DNA from: Bog-793 sp050014835
GTDB taxonomy: Bacteria > Actinomycetota > Acidimicrobiia > Acidimicrobiales > Bog-793
Assembly: GCA_050014835.1 (NCBI GenBank)
Contig: JBEKCO010000027.1
Location: 1-23,717, forward strand
Length of the DNA stretch: 23,717 nt
Direction of reading: 5' to 3'
In this document: positions 14,039-21,391 of the stretch, piece after piece
Layout of the letters: the number at the start of each line of letters is the position of its first letter
Numbering within the stretch: the stretch's first letter is position 1
Notes under the pieces: model-generated
What the model was told of the DNA's origin: nothing
The model's database searches: none
Seen by the model: the letters and a program-made list of their open reading frames with translations, nothing else
Made by a program: the position numbers and the translations under genes

Positions 14039-15808
14039 GTGACGCTACCGGCGAGTTTCACGGCGACGCTCGTCGACGAGTGGGTGCGCGCCGGCGTGAC
14101 CGACGCCGTGGTCGCCCCGGGATCGCGTTCGAGCCCGCTCGCGCTCGCGCTGCTCGGCGACGACCGGATCCGGGTCCACGTCCGGCTCGACGAGCGTTCC
14201 GCGGGGTTCTTCGCCGTCGGGCTCGCGCTCTCGTCTCGCCGTCCCGTCGTCGTCGTTGTGACGAGCGGCACGGCCGCCGCCGAGCTCCACCCGGCGGTCG
14301 TCGAAGCGGACCTCGCCGGCGTGCCGCTCGTCGTCTGCACGGCGGACCGACCGCCCGAGTTGCGCGGGGTCGGCGCCGCACAGACGATCGACCAGCAGCA
14401 CCTTTTCGGCCGCGCCGTCCGCCACTTCGCCGATCCGGGGGTTCCGGACGAGGCGGGCCGGCGCCACTGGCGCTCTTTCGCCAGCCGACTCGTCGCCGAG
14501 GCGACGTGCGGGCCCCGGGGCCCGGGCCCGGTGCACGCCAACCTGCCGTTCCGCGAGCCTTTCGGCGGGCGGGCGGACGACCTTCCCCCCGCCAGGGATG
14601 GCGCCCGTCCCTGGCACGAGGTCGTCACGGGCGACGACGCGTCCAAGGCGGCGGTCGAGCGCCTGGTGCGCGAGGTTGGGGTCGCCCGGCGCGGCGTCGT
14701 CGTCGCGGGACGGGGGGCCGCGGTGGGGGATCCGACCGGCGCCGTGACGCTCGCCGCAGCCGCGGGGTGGCCGGTTCTCGCCGATTCCCTCGCTTTCCCG
14801 CGCCGGCCCGGAGCGGGCGTCGTCGCGGCGTGGGACGCCATCGTGAGAAGCGCGACGGCGCTGACCGCCCTGCGACCCGAGGTCGTCCTCCGGTTGGGCG
14901 CGCCGCCGGCGAGCCGCGCCCTTTCCGCCTGGGTCTCGGTGCTCACCGAGGGCGGCGCGTCGCAGGTCCTCGTCGATCCCCACGGGCGATTCGGCGACCC
15001 CGGCCGCGCCGCCGGCGCGGTGCTCGCCGCGGCGCCGGGGGGCTTGTGCCGACGCGCCACCGACGCCGTCGCCCGGGCGGGGGGACGGCGGGGAGGCTGG
15101 CTCGAGGCCTGGGGGGCGGCGGAGGCCGCGGCGCAAGCGGCCATCGACGCGGTGCTCGGGGGCTTCTCCCAGCTCACCGAACCGGGGATCGCCCGCCACG
15201 TCGTCGCCGGCGTGCCCGCGGATTCGACGCTCGTCGTCTCGTCGTCGATGCCGATCCGCGACGTCGATGCCTGGGCGGCACTCCGCGACGGGGCGCCCGT
15301 CGTGTACGCCAACCGCGGCGCGAACGGGATCGATGGCGTCGTCTCGACGGTGCTCGGCGCGGCGGCTCACCGCGCGCCGCCCGGGCCCCGGGGGCCGGCG
15401 CGCACCTTCGGGCTCGTCGGTGATCTCGCCTTCTTCCACGACCTGTCCGCCCTCGTGCGCGGCACGCACGAGAACGTGATCGACGCGACGATCGTCGTCG
15501 TCGACAACTCGGGCGGCGGGATCTTCTCGTTCCTCCCGTACGCAGAGGAGGTCGAGCCGGCCGTGTTCGAACGGGGCTTCGCCACGCCGCAGTCACCCGA
15601 CCTCGGCGCGGTCGCCGAGGCGCTCGGGTGCCGAGTGACCCGGGTGTCGTCGCCGGGCGAGCTGGTTGCGGACCTCGGCGACGCGGAACCGCCCGGTGTC
15701 CGGGTCGTGATAGCCCGCACGGAACGCGGCGCGAACGCCGCGGTGCACGCCGCCCTCGAGACCGCCGTCGCGACGGCGGTCGGCGACGCGCTGGCGGGCG
15801 GTCGCTAG
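14039..15808 (+). CDS. menD: 2-Succinyl-5-enolpyruvyl-6-hydroxy-3-cyclohexene-1-carboxylate synthase MenD
   Basis: 589-residue thiamine-diphosphate enzyme that joins isochorismate and 2-oxoglutarate (with decarboxylation), the committed step of menaquinone synthesis. APGSRSSPLALAL (26-38) and the catalytic Glu52 in RLDERSAGFFAVGLA mark the Pyr domain. The PP domain has the cofactor motif GDLAFFHDLSAL followed by VVVDNSGGGIFSFLP, as in other MenD proteins (NNxGGxIF). The substrate region PIRDVDAW with YANRGANGIDGVVST is also present. Length is usual. GTG 14039 is supported by GAGAGGGGG at 14022-14030, 8 nt upstream; this ribosome site lies within the first codons of the divergent menH. It ends in a CTAG shared with the convergent DUF169 gene. 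Confidence 0.97.
   Translation: MTLPASFTATLVDEWVRAGVTDAVVAPGSRSSPLALALLGDDRIRVHVRLDERSAGFFAVGLALSSRRPVVVVVTSGTAAAELHPAVVEADLAGVPLVVCTADRPPELRGVGAAQTIDQQHLFGRAVRHFADPGVPDEAGRRHWRSFASRLVAEATCGPRGPGPVHANLPFREPFGGRADDLPPARDGARPWHEVVTGDDASKAAVERLVREVGVARRGVVVAGRGAAVGDPTGAVTLAAAAGWPVLADSLAFPRRPGAGVVAAWDAIVRSATALTALRPEVVLRLGAPPASRALSAWVSVLTEGGASQVLVDPHGRFGDPGRAAGAVLAAAPGGLCRRATDAVARAGGRRGGWLEAWGAAEAAAQAAIDAVLGGFSQLTEPGIARHVVAGVPADSTLVVSSSMPIRDVDAWAALRDGAPVVYANRGANGIDGVVSTVLGAAAHRAPPGPRGPARTFGLVGDLAFFHDLSALVRGTHENVIDATIVVVDNSGGGIFSFLPYAEEVEPAVFERGFATPQSPDLGAVAEALGCRVTRVSSPGELVADLGDAEPPGVRVVIARTERGANAAVHAALETAVATAVGDALAGGR
14042..14047 (-). promoter_or_regulatory. Putative menH -10 box (TAGCGT), inside menD
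   Basis: On the minus strand GGTAGCGT ends 8 nt before the menH ATG, so a leaderless transcript is expected. The element lies within codons 2-3 of menD. The same octamer precedes two other minus-strand genes in this window. Confidence 0.45.
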
Positions 15809-16536
15809 TCGCCGAAACGCCGCGCGTCGCCCGCCGCGTAGCGGGCGACGACCGAGTCGGTCTCGGCGGTGCGCTCGACGGCGGCGACGAAGGTCTCGAG
15901 GCTTGTCGCCGGCAGCGCGCAGGTCATCTCCTCGGGGGCCATGCCGGTGCGGACGCGCGACAGGGCGCAGCCGACGCTCGCCGCCGGGAGATGCTGTTCC
16001 TTGGCGATGGCGACGATGTGGCACTGGGGCTTGCCGCCGATGACGAGCCCCGGGATGGCGTCGGAGAGCACCATGAGCTGCCGTCCGTTGACGCGCAGCA
16101 TCACCACGTCGGGCACGACGCCGACGGGCGTCTCGCCGAGCGGGCCGTAGGTGACGGCACCCGGGCGGCCCGAGACCGAGGGCAGCCCGGCGGCGTCGCG
16201 CGCCGTCACCCAGCCCGAGCTGAGCAGCGTCTCGACGTCCTCGTTCGTCGCCACCTCCTCAAGCGTCGCGAGCCCGTGCGTGACGCGTCCGACGCTGCAG
16301 TTGCCGTGGTCCTCGGGGACCGTGGCGAAGGTGCTGGTCGTGCCCCTCATCCAGAAGACGCATCCCGCCGGGACGCGTCCCGTCCGGCCGTCCGCGGTCG
16401 GCGCGGACATCGGCGCGTCGAAGCGGGGGACCCCGGAGGGGGGATCTTTCGAGAAGGAGATCGCCACGGGCGGGACGGCGAGGTGGAGGGCGTTCGTGAG
16501 CCGCGCGGCGAGCGAGACCCAGTCAGAGGTGGTCAT
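15805..16536 (-). CDS. DUF169 domain protein with conserved cysteines
   Basis: 243-residue protein recognisable as DUF169 (COG2043-type), a family of unknown function found in many anaerobes and in some actinobacteria. Visible family-like segments are PPVAISFSKDPPSGVP (22-37), AGCVFWMRG (57-65), HGNCSVGRVTHGL (77-89), PDVVMLRVNGRQLMVL (142-157) and KPQCHIVAIAKE (169-180). Cys59, Cys80, Cys172, Cys190 and Cys206 could bind metal or an Fe-S cluster, which is inference. There are no membrane segments or signal peptide. ATG 16536 has TAGAAA ending 6 nt upstream but no ribosome site. Its TAG stop overlaps the menD TAG within CTAG. The 92-bp divergent gap to tyrS holds both promoters. No link to menaquinone synthesis is evident beyond position. 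Confidence 0.8.
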   Translation of the reverse strand: MTTSDWVSLAARLTNALHLAVPPVAISFSKDPPSGVPRFDAPMSAPTADGRTGRVPAGCVFWMRGTTSTFATVPEDHGNCSVGRVTHGLATLEEVATNEDVETLLSSGWVTARDAAGLPSVSGRPGAVTYGPLGETPVGVVPDVVMLRVNGRQLMVLSDAIPGLVIGGKPQCHIVAIAKEQHLPAASVGCALSRVRTGMAPEEMTCALPATSLETFVAAVERTAETDSVVARYAAGDARRFGD

Positions 16537-16542
16537 CCGGTG

Positions 16543-16548
16543 TTTCTA
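16543..16548 (-). promoter_or_regulatory. Possible -10-like box (TAGAAA) of the DUF169 gene
   Basis: TAGAAA on the minus strand ends 6 nt before ATG 16536. It lacks the final T of TANNNT but has the same position as the better matches in this window. Confidence 0.25.
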
Positions 16549-16616
16549 GCTGACGCCCGGCGGTCGTGCATCTCGGCCGGCCGAGCCCGGTCGGCCGGAC
16601 GCCCGAGCGCCTGTGG

Positions 16617-16622
16617 CAGGCT
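16617..16622 (+). promoter_or_regulatory. Possible -10-like box (CAGGCT) of tyrS
   Basis: CAGGCT ends 6 nt before the tyrS ATG. It differs from TANNNT only at the first base. No T-box leader is present: the 92-bp divergent gap is too short and shows no such structure. Confidence 0.3.
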
Positions 16623-16628
16623 GAAGCG

Positions 16629-17909
16629 ATGCCGAGCTGCTCGGAGGACTTCGCGTTTCGCGGGCTCGTCCACCAGGTGAGCGACCCGACGTTGTTGGCG
16701 CGGCTCGACGCCGGTGGCGAGAGCGTCTACGTCGGGTTCGACCCGACCGTCGACAGCCTGCAGATGGGCAACCTGCTGCAGCTGTGCACGCTCCGCCGGT
16801 TGCAGCTCGCCGGCCACCGGCCGATCGCCGTGGCGGGGAGCGGGACGGGCCTCATCGGCGATCCGGGAGAGCGGGCCGAGGAACGGCCGCTCATCTCCCG
16901 CGACGAGCTCGTGGCCAATCTCGCCGGGATCCGTCCGCAGCTCGAGCGTTTCCTCGATTTCTCGCTCCCGCCGGGGCGCGCCGCCCTCGTCGTCGACAAC
17001 GGCGAGTGGCTCGGCGAGCTGTCGCTCCTCGATTTTCTGCGCGACATCGGCAAGAACTTCACCGTCAACCAGATGGTGGCGAAGGAGTCGGTGAGATCGC
17101 GCTTCGACCGGCCGGATCAGGGCATCTCGTTCACCGAGTTCAGCTACATGCTGCTCCAGGCCTACGACTTCCTCCATCTATTCGACGAGTTCGGCTGCCG
17201 GGTCCAGATGGGCGGGAGCGACCAGTGGGGGAACATCACGATGGGCGTGGAGCTCATCAGAAGACTGCGCGGTGAGACGGCCTACGCCCTCACGACGCCG
17301 CTCGTCACGAAGCCCGACGGGACGAAGTTCGGCAAGACCGAATCCGGCGCGCTCTACCTCGACGCCCGCAAGACGAGTCCGTACGCGCTCTACCAGAGTT
17401 TCTTCCGCGTCGAGGACAGCGTCGTCGGGGCGTACCTCCGCTACTTCAGCTTCCTTTCCCACGAGGAGATCATCGCCCTCGACGAGGCGACGGCGCGGCA
17501 GCCCGAATCCCGGGAGGCGCAACGGAGCCTCGCCCGGGCCGTCTGCACGCTCGTCCACGGCGAGGCGGAGACCGCCCGCGCCGAGGCGGCCGCCGGGGCG
17601 CTGTTCTCGGAGGACGTGGCGTCGCTCGACGAGCAGACCCTGCTCGAGGTGTTTGCCGACGCGCCGTCCTCGACGATGCCGGTCGCCGTCCTCGACGATG
17701 CCGGCGTCGACGTGGTCGACGCCCTGGCGGCGTCGGGACTCGTCGCGTCGAAGAGCGCGGCACGCACCGCGCTCGTCCAGGGCGGGGCCTACGTGAACAA
17801 CCGCCGCGTCGGCGTCGACCGGCGCCTGACGCGGGCGGACCTCGTCGCCGGGCGCTACGTCGTGCTGCGCCGCGGCCGGCGCGACCACCACCTGCTGCGC
17901 TTCGACTGA
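16629..17909 (+). CDS. tyrS: Tyrosine-tRNA ligase TyrS
   Basis: 426-residue class I aminoacyl-tRNA synthetase charging tRNA-Tyr. The Rossmann catalytic domain begins VYVGFDPTVDSLQMGN (33-48), where QMGN occupies the HIGH position. TGLIGDP, MLLQAYDF and the tyrosine-binding GGSDQWGN follow. KFGKT (233-237) is the KMSKS equivalent, as in the E. coli enzyme, and TSPYALYQSFF follows. A C-terminal S4 RNA-binding domain spans about 360-426. Start: ATG 16629 gives the normal N-terminus; frames opening at 16566 would add residues unlike the family. The odd point is Gln45 where the first HIGH residue is normally His, an important adenylation residue. It ends 4 bp from the convergent DUF885 gene. Confidence 0.96.
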   Translation: MPSCSEDFAFRGLVHQVSDPTLLARLDAGGESVYVGFDPTVDSLQMGNLLQLCTLRRLQLAGHRPIAVAGSGTGLIGDPGERAEERPLISRDELVANLAGIRPQLERFLDFSLPPGRAALVVDNGEWLGELSLLDFLRDIGKNFTVNQMVAKESVRSRFDRPDQGISFTEFSYMLLQAYDFLHLFDEFGCRVQMGGSDQWGNITMGVELIRRLRGETAYALTTPLVTKPDGTKFGKTESGALYLDARKTSPYALYQSFFRVEDSVVGAYLRYFSFLSHEEIIALDEATARQPESREAQRSLARAVCTLVHGEAETARAEAAAGALFSEDVASLDEQTLLEVFADAPSSTMPVAVLDDAGVDVVDALAASGLVASKSAARTALVQGGAYVNNRRVGVDRRLTRADLVAGRYVVLRRGRRDHHLLRFD

Positions 17910-17913
17910 GCCC

Positions 17914-19554
17914 TCAGGCGGGCCGGCCGAGCGCCTCCTCGGCGAGGGCGAGAGGAAGGCACCCGGTCGCGGCGATGGCGTCGTGGAACGACCGCAGGTC
18001 GCCCCGCCCCTCGGCGAGGTAGCGGGACCGGATCCTCTCGATCTCGAGGCTCCCCGTGAGGTACGAGGCCGCCTGGGTCGGCCAGGCGCAGTAGCGGCTC
18101 ACCTCGGCCCGGGCGACGGGTTCGGGCAACCCGGCGTTCGTCTCCATGAAGGCGACGGCGTCGTCGACGCCGAGGTCGCCGATGTGGAGTCCCGTGTCGA
18201 CGACGATGCGGGCGGCGCGGAAGATACGGGCGTTGAGGTGCCCGAGCTCGGCGCGTCGGTCGGCGAAGTAGCCCTGCTCGCGCATCATCGCTTCGGCGTA
18301 GAGGGCCCAGCCCTCCGAGAAGTACGAGGAGTGGACGAACTGGCGGACCCGCCGGGGCGACGCCTTCATCCACGTGAGGTGCCAGTGGTGGCCCGGGTAG
18401 GCCTCGTGCACCGTGATCGTGGGGATGACGTGGACGTTGTTGGCGGCGAGGCGCCGGGCATTCTCGGCGGGGGTGGTCCCGGCGGGCGGCCACGGCACGT
18501 TGAAGTGCCCGACCCGGCCGGGGAGGAACGCCGGCGGGGAGATGTAGGAAGCGACCGCGAGAATCGGGCGCAGAAACGGCGGCGTCGGCACGACCCGGCA
18601 CTTCTCGCCGGCGGGGAAGCTGACGAGGCGGTTCGCGACGAGGAACTCGCGGCCTTTCGCGGTCTCGGCCTCGTAGCGGTCGCGCATCTCGTCGAAGCAC
18701 ACGGGCCGGTCCTCGCTTAGCGCGGCGAAGACCGGGCGCCAGTCGGGGGCGCGGGGATCGACCTCGCGGGCGAGCGAGTTCATCTCCGACTCGAGCTCGT
18801 CGAGCGCGCGCCGGCCACGTTCGCGCAGCGCCGACGCGCCGTAACCGAGGAGCTCTTTTTCCTGCAAAAGCGCCGAGTACCGCTCCTCGCCGATCGCGTA
18901 GCCGCCCCGGGCCGAGCTCGCCAGTTCGGTGAGGAACGACAGGAAGCCCCGGAACGCCTCTGACGCTGTGGCGGCGGCTTCGGCGACGGTCGCGCGCTGC
19001 GACGGCTCCGCGAACTCCGCTGGCAGCAACTCCTTGAAGTACGGGATCGCCGCCTCGCACTGATCGATGGCGCGACCGACGATCAACGGGTTGGCGAGCT
19101 CCGCCGAGAGGTTCTCGGTGCCGGCCGCGAGGACCGCGGCCGTCGCGCGCAGCCGGCTCGCGACGTAGCTGCAGAGCTCGTCGGCGGGGAACGACCGGTG
19201 GATGACGAGGCTGAGAATCCCGTCGAAGCACGGGTCGAGGTAGACGGACGGTTCCCGTTGCCAGGCCCGCCACGACTCGAGGACCTGTCGTCCGCGGATC
19301 TCGGCGATGACCGCGGCGCGGTCGACCGCCTGGTCCGGCCCGAGCGACCGGTCGTCGACGGCGCGCAGTCGTTCCAGCCACGTGGCGTCGTCGGACGACC
19401 GACGGTCGAAGGCCGTGGCCGTGAAATCGCCGACCTCCCCGTGTTCGCCCGCGGCGCCGAGGGCGGTCGCCGTCACGGGCGAGACCGCGAACTCGTGGTC
19501 GAGCCAGTCGTCGAGCAGATCGTCGAAGGGGGCGGCGGGGTCAGGCGGAGTCAT
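17914..19554 (-). CDS. DUF885 family protein, putative zinc metallo-hydrolase
   Basis: 546-residue soluble protein of the DUF885 family. These are mostly helical proteins related to M32/M3-type zinc peptidases and often lipoproteins in other bacteria. The zinc motif is HEAYPGHH (383-390; His383, Glu384, with His389 or His390), followed by SEGWALYAE (413-421) supplying the distal Glu ligand. TGSLEIERIRSRY near the C-terminus is typical of the family. No signal peptide or lipobox is visible, so it is presumably cytosolic. ATG 19554 is chosen because TACCGT ends 6 nt upstream and the 15 extra residues from 19599 do not look protein-like. Tail-to-tail with tyrS (4-bp gap) and 68 bp divergent from the flavin reductase. 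The substrate is unknown; a peptidase is the best guess. Confidence 0.88.
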   Translation of the reverse strand: MTPPDPAAPFDDLLDDWLDHEFAVSPVTATALGAAGEHGEVGDFTATAFDRRSSDDATWLERLRAVDDRSLGPDQAVDRAAVIAEIRGRQVLESWRAWQREPSVYLDPCFDGILSLVIHRSFPADELCSYVASRLRATAAVLAAGTENLSAELANPLIVGRAIDQCEAAIPYFKELLPAEFAEPSQRATVAEAAATASEAFRGFLSFLTELASSARGGYAIGEERYSALLQEKELLGYGASALRERGRRALDELESEMNSLAREVDPRAPDWRPVFAALSEDRPVCFDEMRDRYEAETAKGREFLVANRLVSFPAGEKCRVVPTPPFLRPILAVASYISPPAFLPGRVGHFNVPWPPAGTTPAENARRLAANNVHVIPTITVHEAYPGHHWHLTWMKASPRRVRQFVHSSYFSEGWALYAEAMMREQGYFADRRAELGHLNARIFRAARIVVDTGLHIGDLGVDDAVAFMETNAGLPEPVARAEVSRYCAWPTQAASYLTGSLEIERIRSRYLAEGRGDLRSFHDAIAATGCLPLALAEEALGRPA

Positions 19555-19560
19555 GGCCCG

Positions 19561-19566
19561 ACGGTA
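19561..19566 (-). promoter_or_regulatory. Putative -10 box (TACCGT) of the DUF885 gene, leaderless
   Basis: Minus-strand TACCGT fits TANNNT and ends exactly 6 nt before ATG 19554. No Shine-Dalgarno is visible. Confidence 0.45.
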
Positions 19567-19609
19567 GACGACCGGCTGGCAGAGGGCGGGATCGTGCACC
19601 GGTCGCGTA

Positions 19610-19615
19610 TAGGGT
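19610..19615 (+). promoter_or_regulatory. Putative -10 box (TAGGGT) of the flavin reductase gene, leaderless
   Basis: TAGGGT fits TANNNT and ends 7 nt before GTG 19623. An overlapping TATAGG lies two bases upstream. No ribosome site is visible in the interval. Confidence 0.45.
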
Positions 19616-19622
19616 CCCCGTC

Positions 19623-20177
19623 GTGGCTGAAGCGTCCGGGCCCGTCGGGCCGTTCCCCGACGGCGTCGACCCCGTGGAGTACGACCGCCTCCGTCGGCGG
19701 GTGCTGTGGGCGATGCCGACGGGCCTGTACGTCGTGGGCTCCGTGGCGGGTGGCGAGCGGAACCTCATGACGGCGAATCTCGTCGTGCAGCTCTGCGTCG
19801 ACCCGAAGCTCGTCGGCGTGGCCGTCGAGTCCTCCGCGCGTACCCACGGGTTGATCGAGTCGGGCGGGTGCTTCGCCGTGTCGTTCGTCGCCCGCGACGA
19901 CCGGGCGCTCGTGCGCAAGTTCGTGAAACCCGCGACCGACGACCGCGCGGCGCGCACGCTGAACGGTGTCGCCTACCTCGACGCGCCGGTGACCGGGGCG
20001 CCGGTGCTCGCCGGGGCGGTGGCGTTCCTTGACTGCCGGCTCGAGCGCACCGTCGCCCTCGGATCGCACTCGCTGTTCGTGGGGTTGGTCGTCGACGCCG
20101 CCTTCGGGGCCGGCCGCGACCCCGAGGAAGGCCCGGTCCTCCGCGTCGAGGACACCCGCATGAGCTACGGCGGTTGA
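19623..20177 (+). CDS. Flavin reductase family protein (FMN-binding split barrel)
   Basis: 184-residue flavoprotein of the flavin reductase-like (split beta-barrel) family. Members bind FMN and either reduce free flavin for partner monooxygenases or act alone. After an N-terminal helix, the barrel is visible as MPTGLYVVGSVAGGERNLMTANLVVQLCVDPKLVGVAV, with LMTAN in the place of the usual N-xMTAS/T-W FMN-phosphate-binding segment, then SSARTHGLIESGGCFAVSFV and DCRLERTVALGSHSLFVGLV, a characteristic late strand. The electron donor and partner are not apparent. GTG 19623 follows a -10-like TAGGGT by 7 nt and is probably leaderless. The TGA stop at 20175 is 5 bp from the ribonuclease D start used here, so the two form an operon. 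Confidence 0.9.
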   Translation: MAEASGPVGPFPDGVDPVEYDRLRRRVLWAMPTGLYVVGSVAGGERNLMTANLVVQLCVDPKLVGVAVESSARTHGLIESGGCFAVSFVARDDRALVRKFVKPATDDRAARTLNGVAYLDAPVTGAPVLAGAVAFLDCRLERTVALGSHSLFVGLVVDAAFGAGRDPEEGPVLRVEDTRMSYGG

Positions 20178-20182
20178 GCGGG

Positions 20183-21391
20183 GTGGCCACGACGCACCGG
20201 TCGGCGCAGCGGCTCTCCCGGCCCGCCCGGCTCGAGATCCGCCACGTGGCCGACGCGGTCGCCCTCCGCGCCCTCGTCGACGAGCTCGAGGGGCTCGGCG
20301 AGTACGCCCTCGACACGGAGTTCCACCGGGAGCGGACCTACTTCGCGCGTCTCGCCCTCCTCCAGGTCGCCTGGGCCGGCGGGATCGCCCTCGTCGACCC
20401 GCTCACCGTCGACGTCGCGCCGTTCGCCCAGGTCCTCGCCGGTCCGGGGCTCGCCGTCCTCCACGCCGCCGACCAGGACCTCGAAGTCCTCGAGCGGGCG
20501 TGCGGGACGACGCCGGCGAGGCTTTTCGACACCCAGCTCGCCGCGGGGTTCCTCGGCATGTCGACGCCGTCGCTCGGCTCGCTCGTCGAACGGATGCTGC
20601 GACTGCGACTGGAAAAGGGCGACCAGCTCACCGACTGGACGCGCCGCCCCCTGAGCGACGAGCAGTGCCAGTACGCGGCGAACGACGTCGCGCACCTTCT
20701 CGATCTGCGCCGGGTGATCACCGACCGGCTCGCGGCGAACGGCCGGATTGCCTGGGCCGAGGAGGAGTGCGCGGCCCTCCTGCAGCGGGCGCGGCTGCCG
20801 AGGCTCCCGGAGGAGGCGTGGTGGAAGCTGCGTCAGGCGCGTCAGCTGCGCGGCGTGGAACGGGGCGTCGCGCAGAGCGTCGGCGCCTGGCGGGAGCGGC
20901 GCGCCCAGGCCCTCGACCGCCCGGTCCGCTTCATCCTGTCGGATCTCGCGCTCGCCGCGATCGCCCACCGTCCGCCGAAGAGCCGGGCGGACCTCGAGCA
21001 CGTGCGCAATCTCGACCTGCACAGCCTCGGCGAGCCGATCGTCGCCGAGCTGCTCGCCGCCGCCGCCGAAGGGGCCGGCCTTCCCCCGGAGGCGGTCCGT
21101 CTGCCGCCGGGGCCCGAGGGGCACTCCGTCGGCCGGCCGGCCGTCGCGCTCGCGCTCGCCTTCGCCGGCGAGCTCGCCCGGCAGCTCGACATCGACGCGG
21201 CGCTGCTCGCGACGCGGGCAGACGTCGTCGCTTTCCTCCAGCAGCCCCCCGAGGGACGCCTGACCGCCTCGTGGCGGCACGAGATCGTCGGTGAGCCGCT
21301 CGTCCGCCTCGTCACGGGGGCCGCGGCCCTCGCCCTGGAGGACGGCGCGCTCGTTCTCGAGGAGCGCTCGCACCGCCCGTACTCGGGCTAG
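20183..21391 (+). CDS. rnd: Ribonuclease D-like 3'-5' exoribonuclease
   Basis: 402-residue DEDDy exonuclease with an HRDC domain, the architecture of bacterial RNase D, which trims tRNA precursors and other structured RNAs from the 3' end. Exo I is LDTEFHRE with Asp44 and Glu46, Exo II is HAADQDLEVL with Asp99, and Exo III is QYAANDVAHLL with Tyr164 and Asp168, so all four metal-binding acids and the tyrosine are present. The HRDC region runs from about residue 200 (PEEAWWKLRQARQL, then WRERRAQALDRPVRFILSD). GTG 20183 is preferred, with GGCGG at 20169-20173. TTG 20174 is the alternative and would overlap the flavin reductase stop by 2 bases as TTGA. Its TAG stop shares CTAG with the convergent acetyltransferase gene. 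Confidence 0.93.
   Translation: MATTHRSAQRLSRPARLEIRHVADAVALRALVDELEGLGEYALDTEFHRERTYFARLALLQVAWAGGIALVDPLTVDVAPFAQVLAGPGLAVLHAADQDLEVLERACGTTPARLFDTQLAAGFLGMSTPSLGSLVERMLRLRLEKGDQLTDWTRRPLSDEQCQYAANDVAHLLDLRRVITDRLAANGRIAWAEEECAALLQRARLPRLPEEAWWKLRQARQLRGVERGVAQSVGAWRERRAQALDRPVRFILSDLALAAIAHRPPKSRADLEHVRNLDLHSLGEPIVAELLAAAAEGAGLPPEAVRLPPGPEGHSVGRPAVALALAFAGELARQLDIDAALLATRADVVAFLQQPPEGRLTASWRHEIVGEPLVRLVTGAAALALEDGALVLEERSHRPYSG

Noticed and set aside
13900..15423. Plus-strand open frame of about 500 codons
   Set aside because: It is a frame-shifted shadow of menD, dominated by Arg, Gly and Pro.
16537..16628. T-box leader upstream of tyrS
   Set aside because: The gap is only 92 bp and also serves the divergent gene; no specifier loop, T-box sequence or terminator was seen.
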